Assembly (NCBI GenBank): GCA_963976625.1
Contig: CAXBLA010000035.1
Coordinates: 1 to 18,279, forward strand
Direction of reading: 5' to 3'
DNA length: 18,279 nucleotides
Origin: UBA1924 sp963976625
Lineage (GTDB): Bacteria; Planctomycetota; Phycisphaerae; Phycisphaerales; UBA1924
Below, one piece after another: positions 6,685-14,367 of this stretch. Within the stretch, counting starts at the first letter, position 1. Each line of letters starts with the position of its first letter. The notes beneath the pieces are model-generated. The model did no database searches. It was not told the origin of the DNA and saw nothing but the letters and a program-made list of their open reading frames with translations. The translations under genes were made by a program, and so were the position numbers.

Positions 6685-7737
6685 GTGAATGAGAAGCCAA
6701 CGATTTCGGTTTCGATGGGTGACCCGGCGGGTGTCGGCGGCGAAGTGTTGGTGCGCGCTTTGGCGGATCGAGATCGGCGGAGCAAGGCCCGGTACATGAT
6801 CCATGGGTCGTCGCATGCGATGCATGTGGCCGCGGATGCGGTGGGGGTTGAGCCGTTCTGGTGGCGGGTTGATGGGCGATCGGCGATGGCTTCGACGGCG
6901 GATCTGCACGATGTGGTGCTGCTGGATTCGGACCCGCAGCTGATTGATGAGGGTGTGGATGTCCGGTTCCGCAATACGGCGACCAAGCTGGGCGGTCGGC
7001 TGAGCTTCGAGTGGGTGGAGCGGGCGATCGCGGATACGAAGCGGGCTGTGGATGATCCGCGGTTTGCTGATGGGATTGTGACGGGGCCGATCAATAAGCA
7101 GGCGTGGGCGATGGCGGGCAAGAAGCGGTATCCGGGGCATACGGAGCTGCTGGCTCAAAGGCTCAATGCCAAGTCGCACGCGATGATGTTTGTGGGTGAC
7201 AAGCTGCGGGTGGTGCTGGCGACGGTGCATATCCCGCTGTATGAGATCCGCGATAAGCTGACGATCGGTGCGGTGCACAGCGCGATTGATCTGGGGCATC
7301 AGGCGTGTCTGGGGCTTGGGTATGCGCGTCCACGGATCGCGGTGTGTGGGCTCAATCCGCATGCGGGCGAGGACGGGCTGATGGGCGATGAGGAGGGTCG
7401 GATCATCGCGCCGGCGATTGAGCACGCGGTGAACTCGGGGATCGTGGCTTCGGGGCCGTATCCGGCGGATACGATTTTTAATGCCGCGGTTGAGGGGAAG
7501 TTCGATCTGGTGGTGGCGATGTATCACGATCAGGGGCTGATCCCGGTCAAACTGCTCGAGCGGGACCTGGCGGTGAATGTGACGCTGGGCTTGCCGACGG
7601 TGCGGACCTCGCCCGATCATGGGACGGCCTTCGATATCGCGGGTCAGGGGATCGCGGACGCGGGGTCGATGTGCAACGCGATCGATCTGGCGGTGAGGAT
7701 GGCGGCCAATGCTCGCTCGGTGCAAGTGATGGAGTAG
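6685..7737 (+). CDS. pdxA: 4-hydroxythreonine-4-phosphate dehydrogenase
   Basis: PdxA oxidises 4-phosphohydroxy-L-threonine in the DXP-dependent route to pyridoxal phosphate. With GTG at 6685 the protein has 350 residues, close to the family norm of about 330. A TTG two codons earlier is possible. Family motifs in order are GDPAGVGGE (12-20; usually GDPAGIGPE), TGPINK (133-138), GHTE (151-154), CGLNPHAGEDG (221-231), YHDQG (280-284) and RTSPDHGTAFDIAG (307-320). The divalent-metal histidines are expected at about 152, 198 and 281. There is no Shine-Dalgarno. The gene is 45 bases downstream of pheA and likely shares its transcript. A related family (PdxA2-like hydroxy-acid dehydrogenases) acts on other substrates, so the exact role carries slight doubt. 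Confidence 0.93.
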   Translation: MNEKPTISVSMGDPAGVGGEVLVRALADRDRRSKARYMIHGSSHAMHVAADAVGVEPFWWRVDGRSAMASTADLHDVVLLDSDPQLIDEGVDVRFRNTATKLGGRLSFEWVERAIADTKRAVDDPRFADGIVTGPINKQAWAMAGKKRYPGHTELLAQRLNAKSHAMMFVGDKLRVVLATVHIPLYEIRDKLTIGAVHSAIDLGHQACLGLGYARPRIAVCGLNPHAGEDGLMGDEEGRIIAPAIEHAVNSGIVASGPYPADTIFNAAVEGKFDLVVAMYHDQGLIPVKLLERDLAVNVTLGLPTVRTSPDHGTAFDIAGQGIADAGSMCNAIDLAVRMAANARSVQVME

Positions 7738-7772
7738 GTGATTGAGTAGCTGATCGAGTGGTCGATCGAATG

Positions 7773-7800
7773 GTTCGGGTGAGCCGCGAACAAAGTTTTT
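7773..7800 (+). terminator. Probable terminator of the pheA-pdxA unit
   Basis: GTTCG-GG (7773-7779) pairs with CC-CGAAC (7784-7791) through a bulged G and a TGAG loop, followed by AAAG and TTTTT (7796-7800). It lies 36 bases after the pdxA stop. The bulge and the offset T-run make it weaker than the other terminators here. Confidence 0.45.
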
Positions 7801-7864
7801 ATACGGAATCTGTTTGACCGGGTGTGGGCGTGGGGCAACACTCTTTCATTATGAACTTCCGACT

Positions 7865-7892
7865 TTGACAACCAGACTCTTCGTTTTTTAAC
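7865..7892 (+). promoter_or_regulatory. Candidate sigma-70-type promoter of the MATE gene
   Basis: A perfect -35, TTGACA (7865-7870), is followed after 16 bases by TTTAAC (7887-7892), which matches four of six -10 positions. Transcription would start near 7899 and leave a leader of about 77 bases before the ATG at 7976. The site sits in the AT-rich gap after the preceding terminator. Confidence 0.4.
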
Positions 7893-7975
7893 GCAAAGAT
7901 GAACAGCTTGTGCAGCAACTGCGCCGGCTCGTCGGTATCAAAGCCCGTCGGAATTCAGATTACAGGTACACAAAG

Positions 7976-9739
7976 ATGACAGATACGCACGAAACCCAAG
8001 GGGTTAACGGGCGCGATGACCTTGTTGATCCAGTCGATCAGCAAGCTCAGGGCACGCCCGCGTCACCCGAACAACTTGATGGCATCAAGGAGCACGCGTC
8101 CGTCGAGATTAGCCTCGCCAATGACGGGGCAATCCGGGAGATGCTCACGATCGCGATCCCGTCGGTGGCGACGATGACTTCGTACACCATCATGGCGCTG
8201 GTCGATAAGTTTATGGTCAAGGAGATCGGCGAGGAGCCGGTGTATATCGCGGCGCAATCGAATGGCTCGATGTTCGTCTGGATGTTCATGGCGTTTTTGC
8301 TGGGGATGACGGGCGTGATCAACTCGTTTGTTTCGCAGAACCTGGGCGCCAAGACGCCCGAGCGCGGGGCGGCGTATGTGTGGAACGGGCTGTGGATGAG
8401 CCTGGCGTACTTCGTGCTGTTGATGGTGCCGATGTACTGGGTGCTGCCCGGGTTGTTCGGGCTTGATGCGATGTTCGGCAAAGATCCGCAGCTGGCGAGC
8501 CTGAGCACGGAGTACGCCCAGATCGTGCTGATCGGGGGCATCTTTGTGCTCACGGCCCGCTCGCTGCATCACTATTTTTATGGCATGCATCGCCCCAATG
8601 TCGTGCTGATCTCGGCGCTGGTGGGCAACCTGACCAACATCGTGGTGAACCTGCTGCTGATCTTTGGCGAGCAGGGGATGCCGATCTCGGAGCACGCGGT
8701 GCTCGGGCCAGTTGTCTCTACGCTCACGCAGCCGATCGCTTGGCTCGCGGGCGCGATGGGGATCGAGGCGATGGGCATGCGCGGGGCGGCGATCGGCACG
8801 GTGCTCGGGGGCATGGGCGAGTTCATCATCCCGTTCGTGCTGTTTGTGAGCCCGCGGTATGCTCGGCTCTTTGGCACGCGCAAGGCGTGGCGGGTGAGTG
8901 TCAAGTGCCTCAGGGACTTGGTGAAGGTGGGGTTCGCGCCCGGGTTCATGTTCCTCAACGAGATGGTGTGCTGGACGATCCTGATGGTTAAGCTGGTGCC
9001 CATGGGCGGCGAGCGTGTGGGCGATGACCCGGTGCTCCACAACACCGTGGGGTGGATCGCGCTGCAATACATGCATCTGAGCTTCATGCCCGCGGTGGGG
9101 ATCTCAATCGCGACGCAGGCGATGGTGGGCAAGGCGATGGGGATGGGACGCCCGGATATCGCCGTCGCCCGGACCATGCTGGCGATGAAGTTGACGCTTG
9201 GGTACATGGGGTTCTGCGCGCTGTGCTTTGTGATTTTTCCCAAGCAGCTTTTGGGGCTGCTGATCAATCAGGACACATCGGCGGCGGAGTTTGCACGGCT
9301 GATCGAGATCGGGGTGCCGATCATGATCGCGGCGGCGGTCTTCCAGCTCTTCGACGCGGTGGCGATCACGCTCACGGGGTCGCTGCGCGGGGCTGGGGAT
9401 ACGACATGGCCGGGCGTGGCGACGGTGATCTTGTCTTGGGTGTGTATCCCGGGGCTGGGGTTGTTGTTGATCTATACGATGCCCGAGCTGGGGTCGATCG
9501 GGCCTTGGATCGGGGCGTCGTTGTACATCATCGGGCTGGGGCTGGCGCTCGGGTTCCGGTTTAAGATGGGTAAGTGGAAGACGATGTCGCTGGTTGAGAA
9601 TGGGACAGATACTGGGGTGGATTCTGACACTGGATCTGGATCTGGGTCTGGCTCAGATTCGGATTCAGGCGGCGAGCCGCCGGTGGATTTGGACCCGTTT
9701 GACAATGTGATGCCCGATCCGACGACGGGTCGGCTGTGA
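7976..9739 (+). CDS. MATE family efflux transporter
   Basis: A multidrug and toxin extrusion (MATE) family transporter, an inner-membrane antiporter exporting small organic compounds in exchange for Na+ or H+. From the ATG at 7976 it has 587 residues. A soluble, acidic 50-residue head precedes about 12 hydrophobic helices forming two MatE halves. The first begins near residue 55 (IAIPSVATMTSYTIMALVDK), and the second follows a central loop near 310. The repeat-half signature GSLRGAGDTTWP is clear in the second half. The C-terminal tail of about 50 residues is Ser/Gly/Asp low-complexity and presumably cytoplasmic. At 587 residues it is longer than typical MATE proteins (about 450), owing to the head, the tail and an enlarged loop around EQGMPISEHAVLGPVV. 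Substrate unknown. It appears to be transcribed alone. Confidence 0.9.
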   Translation: MTDTHETQGVNGRDDLVDPVDQQAQGTPASPEQLDGIKEHASVEISLANDGAIREMLTIAIPSVATMTSYTIMALVDKFMVKEIGEEPVYIAAQSNGSMFVWMFMAFLLGMTGVINSFVSQNLGAKTPERGAAYVWNGLWMSLAYFVLLMVPMYWVLPGLFGLDAMFGKDPQLASLSTEYAQIVLIGGIFVLTARSLHHYFYGMHRPNVVLISALVGNLTNIVVNLLLIFGEQGMPISEHAVLGPVVSTLTQPIAWLAGAMGIEAMGMRGAAIGTVLGGMGEFIIPFVLFVSPRYARLFGTRKAWRVSVKCLRDLVKVGFAPGFMFLNEMVCWTILMVKLVPMGGERVGDDPVLHNTVGWIALQYMHLSFMPAVGISIATQAMVGKAMGMGRPDIAVARTMLAMKLTLGYMGFCALCFVIFPKQLLGLLINQDTSAAEFARLIEIGVPIMIAAAVFQLFDAVAITLTGSLRGAGDTTWPGVATVILSWVCIPGLGLLLIYTMPELGSIGPWIGASLYIIGLGLALGFRFKMGKWKTMSLVENGTDTGVDSDTGSGSGSGSDSDSGGEPPVDLDPFDNVMPDPTTGRL

Positions 9740-9750
9740 TCGGCAGATTG

Positions 9751-9794
9751 TGCCCAACTCCGGCTAAAGGCTTTGTGAGCCGGTGTTTGGGGCA
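9751..9794 (+). terminator. Two-step hairpin after the MATE gene, possible terminator
   Basis: CCGGCT (9760-9765) pairs with AGCCGG (9778-9783), and the outer TGCCC (9751-9755) pairs with GGGCA (9790-9794). The following bases are GTTTGAGG, not a proper U-run, so any termination would be weak or factor-assisted. It starts 12 bases after the MATE stop. Confidence 0.35.
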
Positions 9795-9879
9795 GTTTGA
9801 GGAGCGATGGGCCAAGGCGGTTGGGGTTGAGTTGTGGGGGTTGGATGCCTATCATCACCCTCGACTCATTGCCCCGGGC

Positions 9880-9907
9880 GCTTGGTAAGCATCCGAGGGG
9901 CTTGGTA
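9880..9907 (+). repeat. Direct repeat GCTTGGTA with a 20-bp period upstream of the TPR/alpha-CTD gene
   Basis: GCTTGGTA occurs at 9880-9887 and again at 9900-9907, exactly 20 bases (about two helical turns) apart and 52 bases before the start codon of the next gene. The arrangement fits a dimeric regulator or two promoter-proximal contacts. No convincing -10 is placed by it. Confidence 0.4.
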
Positions 9908-9958
9908 CTAGTTTAGTAAAGATAGATACAGTTCAGGCGAGCTGATCAGGAGATCTCT

Positions 9959-10903
9959 ATGACGAACGATCCCATGGATATGGTGGTTGGTGCTTCGGGC
10001 ACTGCATCGGTGGATTCAGCCGCGGCGACGGCGCTGCTGAGCGATGCGAGCGAGGTCTTGAAGACCGGCGATCGCGACGGGGCGATCGACGCGTACCGCA
10101 AGGCGTTCGCGGCCGATCCGAGCAACCTCGAAGCGGGGTTCCAGCTCGCGTACCTGCTCGATCTGGGCGGCGAAGAAGAAGAAGCGCTGGCGCTCTACGA
10201 GCGTGTGTGCGAGGCTTCGCCCGCGCCGATCAACGCGCTGATGAACCTGGCCGTGCTGTACGAAGATCAGAACGACTTTGTCCGGGCCGAGCGCTGCCTG
10301 CGTCAGATCTTGGACACCAACCCGAACCACGCGCGGGCGCGTTTGTTCATGAAGGATGTGATCGCATCCAAGGGCATGGTCATCGAAGAAGAGAACGAGC
10401 GCGATGTGCTCAAGCGTCGTGCGCTGCTCGATACGCCGGTGACGGACTTCGAGCTGACCGTGCGTGCGCGGACCTGCCTCAAGAAGATGAACATCCGCTC
10501 GCTGGGCGATCTGATCCGCATCAACGAGGCGGAGCTGATGAGCTACAAGAACTTCGGCGAGTCATCGCTCGAAGAGATCAAGGCGATGCTCGAAGCCAAG
10601 AACCTGCGTCTTGGCCAGGGTCGCGAGGATGCGCACCGTGTTGCACGGCGCCAGATTCTTGAGAAGCTCAAGGGCACGGGCAAGGAGAACCTGCTGGGCA
10701 AGCCGGTCTCGGAGTTGCAGTTGTCGGTGCGTGCTCGCAAGGCGCTGCAGATGCTCAACATCCAGTCGATCGGCGACCTGTGCTCGCACACCGAGGCCGA
10801 GCTGATGGGTGTGAAGAACTTCGGGACCACCTCGCTCGTCGAGATCGGCGAGAAGCTCACCAACTGCGGGCTGTCGCTGCGTGTGCTCGACGAAGACGAG
10901 TGA
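9959..10903 (+). CDS. TPR protein with two tandem RNA polymerase alpha C-terminal domains
   Basis: A 314-residue soluble protein with an unusual layout. The start has a good Shine-Dalgarno (GGAG, six bases before the ATG). TPR-like helix pairs span about 25-135. Two copies of the RpoA C-terminal domain follow, at 156-218 (FELTVRARTCLKKMNIRSLG) and 246-308 (LQLSVRARKALQMLNIQSIG). Each ends in a helix-hairpin-helix, KNFGESSLEEI and KNFGTTSLVEI. Counterparts of the E. coli alpha DNA-binding residues R265 (R169, R258), N294 (N198, N287), G296, S299 and E302 are kept in both. N268 is replaced by T or K, and K298 by S or T. There is no alpha N-terminal assembly domain, so it cannot act as a normal alpha subunit. 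It probably contacts DNA (UP-element-like) or transcription factors; this is inference. Transcribed alone, with a strong terminator. Confidence 0.9.
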   Translation: MTNDPMDMVVGASGTASVDSAAATALLSDASEVLKTGDRDGAIDAYRKAFAADPSNLEAGFQLAYLLDLGGEEEEALALYERVCEASPAPINALMNLAVLYEDQNDFVRAERCLRQILDTNPNHARARLFMKDVIASKGMVIEEENERDVLKRRALLDTPVTDFELTVRARTCLKKMNIRSLGDLIRINEAELMSYKNFGESSLEEIKAMLEAKNLRLGQGREDAHRVARRQILEKLKGTGKENLLGKPVSELQLSVRARKALQMLNIQSIGDLCSHTEAELMGVKNFGTTSLVEIGEKLTNCGLSLRVLDEDE

Positions 10904-10943
10904 TTCGAGACTTGTTGAAAAAATCTAATTGCTAGATTCACAG

Positions 10944-10966
10944 CCCGGCAAGTGCCGGGTTTTTTT
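10944..10966 (+). terminator. Rho-independent terminator of the TPR/alpha-CTD gene
   Basis: CCCGGC (10944-10949) and GCCGGG (10954-10959) form a perfect stem with an AAGT loop, followed by seven T (10960-10966). A second small hairpin, AATCTA-ATTGC-TAGATT, lies just before it at 10922-10938. Confidence 0.93.
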
Positions 10967-10979
10967 ATGCATGTTTGCT

Positions 10980-11008
10980 TTGCAATGTCGCGGAGGAGTT
11001 GGTAGAAT
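10980..11008 (+). promoter_or_regulatory. Candidate promoter of the RNHCP gene
   Basis: TTGCAA (10980-10985) and TAGAAT (11003-11008) are separated by 17 bases and match the sigma-70 consensus at four and five of six positions. They lie directly after the previous terminator. The start point would be near 11015, giving a leader of about 165 bases before the TTG start at 11179. Confidence 0.45.
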
Positions 11009-11178
11009 CCGGGCATGACAGCACTTGTTTGATACTTATCGTTTGCTTGGCAATCAATCGGCTTGGCCCATGTGATTTTGGGTCTGGCCGAAGGCTTTGT
11101 TCCGCGCTCGATTCTTGGTTTGGTTTTTGACTGAGCCGAAGAGCCGTGTGATCGCGTGAACACGATAGGGAATCACCT

Positions 11179-11550
11179 TTGAAACATCATGACCGAAGAG
11201 CCCAGAAGAAGGGCGGCTATACATGTATCCATTGTAAGGGGTATGTGACTTATCAATCGTACGGGACTTCTCAACGCAACCACTGTCCGCAGTGTTTGTG
11301 GTCTCGCCATGTCGATGACCGGATCGGTGATCGGCGCAGCGCGTGCAATCAGAAGATGGAGCCGATCGCCGTGGCGTCTCGCCAGGACGGCGAGTGGCTG
11401 CTGGTGCACAAGTGCACCGGGTGCAGCCAGCTGCGTACCAACCGGATCGCGGGCGATGACGACGAACTGGCGCTGCTCGCGTTGGCATTGCGGCCGATCT
11501 CGGATCCGGCGTTCCCGCTGGACCTGTTGCCCCGCTATGGGCGGGGGTAA
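11179..11550 (+). CDS. RNHCP domain zinc-ribbon protein
   Basis: A 123-residue protein that matches the RNHCP family, named after its own motif (RNHCP at 33-37). Cysteine pairs C16-x2-C19, C36-x2-C39 and C79-x2-C82, with a single C56, are arranged as zinc ribbons. The family wording is nearly complete: RNHCPQCLWSRHVD, GDRRSAC, HKCTGC and NRIAGDDDELALL. The molecular function of the family is not established to my knowledge; the zinc ribbons suggest binding to nucleic acid or ribosomes. The only usable start is TTG at 11179, with AGGG eight bases upstream. A promoter-like site lies about 170 bases upstream and a terminator follows, so it is a single-gene unit with a long leader. Confidence 0.85.
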   Translation: MKHHDRRAQKKGGYTCIHCKGYVTYQSYGTSQRNHCPQCLWSRHVDDRIGDRRSACNQKMEPIAVASRQDGEWLLVHKCTGCSQLRTNRIAGDDDELALLALALRPISDPAFPLDLLPRYGRG

Positions 11551-11584
11551 GTTCTGGAAGTACTTTTTTAAGAGAAAGCGAGAG

Positions 11585-11607
11585 CCGGGCGGATGCCCGG
11601 TTTTCTT
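11585..11607 (+). terminator. Rho-independent terminator of the RNHCP gene
   Basis: CCGGGC (11585-11590) and GCCCGG (11595-11600) form a stem with a GGAT loop, followed by TTTTCTT. It lies 34 bases after the RNHCP stop and touches the stop codon of the convergent BFD-like gene at 11606. Confidence 0.85.
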
Positions 11608-11899
11608 ATTGTGGATTGTCAGTGCTCGGATCTGATTCGGAATCTCTCGTTCCCGAGTCTTTGTAGCGGAGCCGCCCTTCTTTGTAGTCCTCGGCGGAGC
11701 CCTCGATGGTGGGGCGTTGGCCGGCGGCGTGCTGGGCGTGGAGGTCTTTGAGGTAGGGGACGCACCAGCCGCAGCCGGTGCCGGCGCCGAGGCATTCGGA
11801 GATGAGCGAGGCGACCTTGGGGTCTTCGCGTGCGAGGTAGGTCTGGATTTTGCCCAGCGAGACGCCGAAGCACAAACAGACTCGATCGTTTGGGAGCAT
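11606..11899 (-). CDS. BFD-like [2Fe-2S]-binding protein
   Basis: A 97-residue protein resembling bacterioferritin-associated ferredoxin. The domain (about residues 6-52) has the expected ligand pattern: C8-x-C10 (VCLCFGV) and C43-x2-C46 (GTGCGWC), with an extra C36. BFD-type domains bind a [2Fe-2S] cluster; in some bacteria they release iron from bacterioferritin by electron transfer, in others they are carriers inside larger reductases. Residues 53-97 are a polar, charged tail without recognised motif. The ATG at 11899 is preceded by AAAGG at a suitable distance; the open frame extends upstream, but that part is low-complexity and overlaps the divergent promoter region. It is divergent from the spermidine-synthase-like gene (91 bases between starts) and convergent with RNHCP. 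No bacterioferritin gene lies in the window. Confidence 0.87.
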   Translation of the reverse strand: MLPNDRVCLCFGVSLGKIQTYLAREDPKVASLISECLGAGTGCGWCVPYLKDLHAQHAAGQRPTIEGSAEDYKEGRLRYKDSGTRDSESDPSTDNPQ

Positions 11900-11990
11900 G
11901 GGGGGCCTTTGGTTGGGGCTCGATTGGGGCGAGGGGGTGCGGCGGGGGGCGTTTGCTCCTATTGTATACGGATACTTGAAGGAGTTTGGC

Positions 11991-14336
11991 TTGGTTATTC
12001 TGTATACATTGACGGTGTTTTTGTCGGCTTGTCTGTTGTTCTCGATCCAGCCGATGATCGCCAAGTCGCTGCTGCCGATCTTCGGGGGCGGTTCTTCGGT
12101 GTGGACGACCTGTATGTTGTTCTACCAGACGCTGCTGCTGCTCGGGTATCTGTATGCTCATATCTTGATGACCAAGTTCGCTCGGCGATCGCAGATCATT
12201 ATCCACGGGTCGCTGTTGGTGCTCGCGTTGGTGGCGGGGATCTTGATCGATACACCCGAAGCGCCGGCCCAGGCATCGACCTTCCCGGTGCCTTGGTTGA
12301 TCCTGCAGCTGATGTTGATCTCGGGGTTGCCGTTCTTTGCGATCTCGAGCGCGGGGCCGTTGATTCAGGGGTGGTTCTCGCGGACGGAGCACGCGCGGGC
12401 GCATGATCCGTACTTCCTGTATGCGGCGAGTAATGCGGGGAGCCTGATCGGGCTTCTGGCGTACCCGCTGATCTTCGAGCCGACTATGGGGTTGATGGCG
12501 CAGCGGGATTTCTGGCTGCTGGGGTTTGGGTTGTTTGTTGTGCTTGCGATCAACGCGGTGCTGCGCACGGTCAAGCCCAAGAAGCTGACCCCCAAGGAGG
12601 CCAAGCGCTTGCGGAAGCTCGAGGCGCTCGTGGTGTCATCGGAAGAGCCCGAGGTCGAGCGGCTGAGCTGGGGGCGTCGGATGCGCTGGGTCTATCTGGC
12701 GTTTATCCCCTCGTCGATGCTGCTGAGTGTGACGACTTATATCACGACGGATGTGGTGTCGCTGCCGCTGCTGTGGGTGCTGCCTCTAGTGGTGTACCTG
12801 GTGACCATGATCCTGGCGTTCGGGTCCAACACGAAGCGGCTGGTGAAAGATTTTACGCGCCCGATGGTCATGCTGGTGATCAGCGCGATGGTGCTGATGA
12901 TGGCCAGCGAGTTTAGCGCGGGCGGGTCGCTGTATTTGGTGGCGTTGATCGAGTTCATGCTGCTCTTCGCGATCGGCATGGTGTGCCACGGGCGTCTGGC
13001 CCTCGATCGCCCGCAGGCGGTGCACCTGACGGAGTTCTTTTTGTACATGTCGGTGGGCGGTGCGCTGGGCGGGATCTTTAACGGGATCATCGGGCCGTTG
13101 TTCTTTGATACGAACCTGGAATACTCGATCACGCTGGTGCTGGCAGTCTCGATCTTGCCTTGGTCGAAGGACCTGGTGGGGATGAGCGTGGGCAAGATGC
13201 GCCGGATCAAGATCACGCGTCGGGTCGGTGTGCCGCTGTTTTCGATTCTATATGTCGTGTTCATGGGGTTCTTCGGGCGAGACCTAGCGCTGTGGATTGA
13301 TGGGGTGTTCTCGAGCGGGGAGGTGGACACCTCGCCGATCAACATGACACTGATCGCGATGACCACCTCGGTGCCTGCGTTCTTGGTGTATCTGGTGTGG
13401 AAGGACGGGCTGGCGTGCGCGTTGACGCTGATGCTGCCGATGACGGCGATCTTGTTGAGCGAGGCGGGTGCTCAGGAGGTGATTCACCGGGCACGCACCT
13501 TCTATGGCACGCACCAGGTGCTCGCGTTCCACCTGATGGTGATGTACGAGGGCGAGCCGATGGAGGTCCGCCTGCACCGGATCCAGCACGGGACGACGAC
13601 CCACGGGCTCCAGATGATCAACGAGCAGCTCGAGGGCGAGCCGATGGGCTATTACACACGCGAGGGCCCCTGCGGGACGATCATGAAGACCGTGCAGGAG
13701 CTGCACCCTGACGGCATCCGTGGGGCGTTCCTCGGGCTCGGGGCCGGGGGGATCGCGGCGTTCGGGCGTGAACAGGACGAGATGATCTTCTTCGAGATCG
13801 ATCCCGAGGTCGATGCGATCGCCCGGAATCCGGAGTACTTTACATACCTGAGCAAGTCCAAAGCCGACTGGAGCACACGCCTTGGCGATGGGCGCAAGCT
13901 GCTCGAAGACTCCGCGGCTGCGGATGAAGAGAAGTTCGATATCGTGCTCGCTGACGCGTTCTCGTCGGATGCGATCCCTGTGCATTTATTGACAATCGAG
14001 GCGATCAACCTGTACTTCGAGCGCCTCCATGACGATGGTATGATTGTCCTGCATATCTCCAATCGGTTCTTGGATCTGATGCCTCTGGCGAGCGAGCTGG
14101 CCCACGCAACCACGCGGATCCCGCCGTTGGTCATCGATGAGACGGTGAGCATGATCCCCGAGGAGGAGCGGGAATACCACCTTGCCTCGACCTGGGTGGT
14201 GATCACCAGGAGCATCGAGACCGGGCAACGCCTGATCGATAACGGGATGCAGGTGTATGAGGTGAGCGAGGAAGATCAGACCAAGCTGTGGACGGACGAT
14301 TTTTCGAATATTCTCTCGGTCATCAAGTTTAAGTAA
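11991..14336 (+). CDS. Membrane-fused spermidine-synthase-like protein
   Basis: A 781-residue polytopic membrane protein with a C-terminal class-I methyltransferase-like fold of the polyamine synthase family. The start is set by a strong Shine-Dalgarno, GAAGGAG (11978-11984), six bases before a TTG at 11991. The open frame continues upstream to 11850, but that part overlaps the BFD gene. The N-terminal half (LFSIQPMIAKSLLPIFGG, then WTTCMLFYQTLLLLGYLYAH) is typical of 'fused MFS/spermidine synthase' proteins. Many helices follow to about residue 490. The synthase part shows HGLQ (538-541), the glycine-rich GLGAGGIAAFGR (582-593), the acidic FFEIDP (about 600-605) and LADAFSSDAIP (653-663). 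Whether such proteins make polyamines is not established. aroC follows after 31 bases, so the two may be one operon. Confidence 0.85.
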   Translation: MVILYTLTVFLSACLLFSIQPMIAKSLLPIFGGGSSVWTTCMLFYQTLLLLGYLYAHILMTKFARRSQIIIHGSLLVLALVAGILIDTPEAPAQASTFPVPWLILQLMLISGLPFFAISSAGPLIQGWFSRTEHARAHDPYFLYAASNAGSLIGLLAYPLIFEPTMGLMAQRDFWLLGFGLFVVLAINAVLRTVKPKKLTPKEAKRLRKLEALVVSSEEPEVERLSWGRRMRWVYLAFIPSSMLLSVTTYITTDVVSLPLLWVLPLVVYLVTMILAFGSNTKRLVKDFTRPMVMLVISAMVLMMASEFSAGGSLYLVALIEFMLLFAIGMVCHGRLALDRPQAVHLTEFFLYMSVGGALGGIFNGIIGPLFFDTNLEYSITLVLAVSILPWSKDLVGMSVGKMRRIKITRRVGVPLFSILYVVFMGFFGRDLALWIDGVFSSGEVDTSPINMTLIAMTTSVPAFLVYLVWKDGLACALTLMLPMTAILLSEAGAQEVIHRARTFYGTHQVLAFHLMVMYEGEPMEVRLHRIQHGTTTHGLQMINEQLEGEPMGYYTREGPCGTIMKTVQELHPDGIRGAFLGLGAGGIAAFGREQDEMIFFEIDPEVDAIARNPEYFTYLSKSKADWSTRLGDGRKLLEDSAAADEEKFDIVLADAFSSDAIPVHLLTIEAINLYFERLHDDGMIVLHISNRFLDLMPLASELAHATTRIPPLVIDETVSMIPEEEREYHLASTWVVITRSIETGQRLIDNGMQVYEVSEEDQTKLWTDDFSNILSVIKFK

Positions 14337-14367
14337 GCCGCACGACGAAGCACCAAGGAATCAACCC

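Noticed and set aside
5776..7725. Long minus-strand open frame (649 codons) antisense to pheA and pdxA
   Set aside because: Its translation is Arg/His/Pro-rich without any domain, and it lies opposite two clear enzyme genes. It is a product of high GC and codon bias.
11619..12404. Minus-strand open frame across the BFD-like and spermidine-synthase-like genes
   Set aside because: Arg/Gln/His-rich, no domain, and it overlaps two supported genes on different strands.
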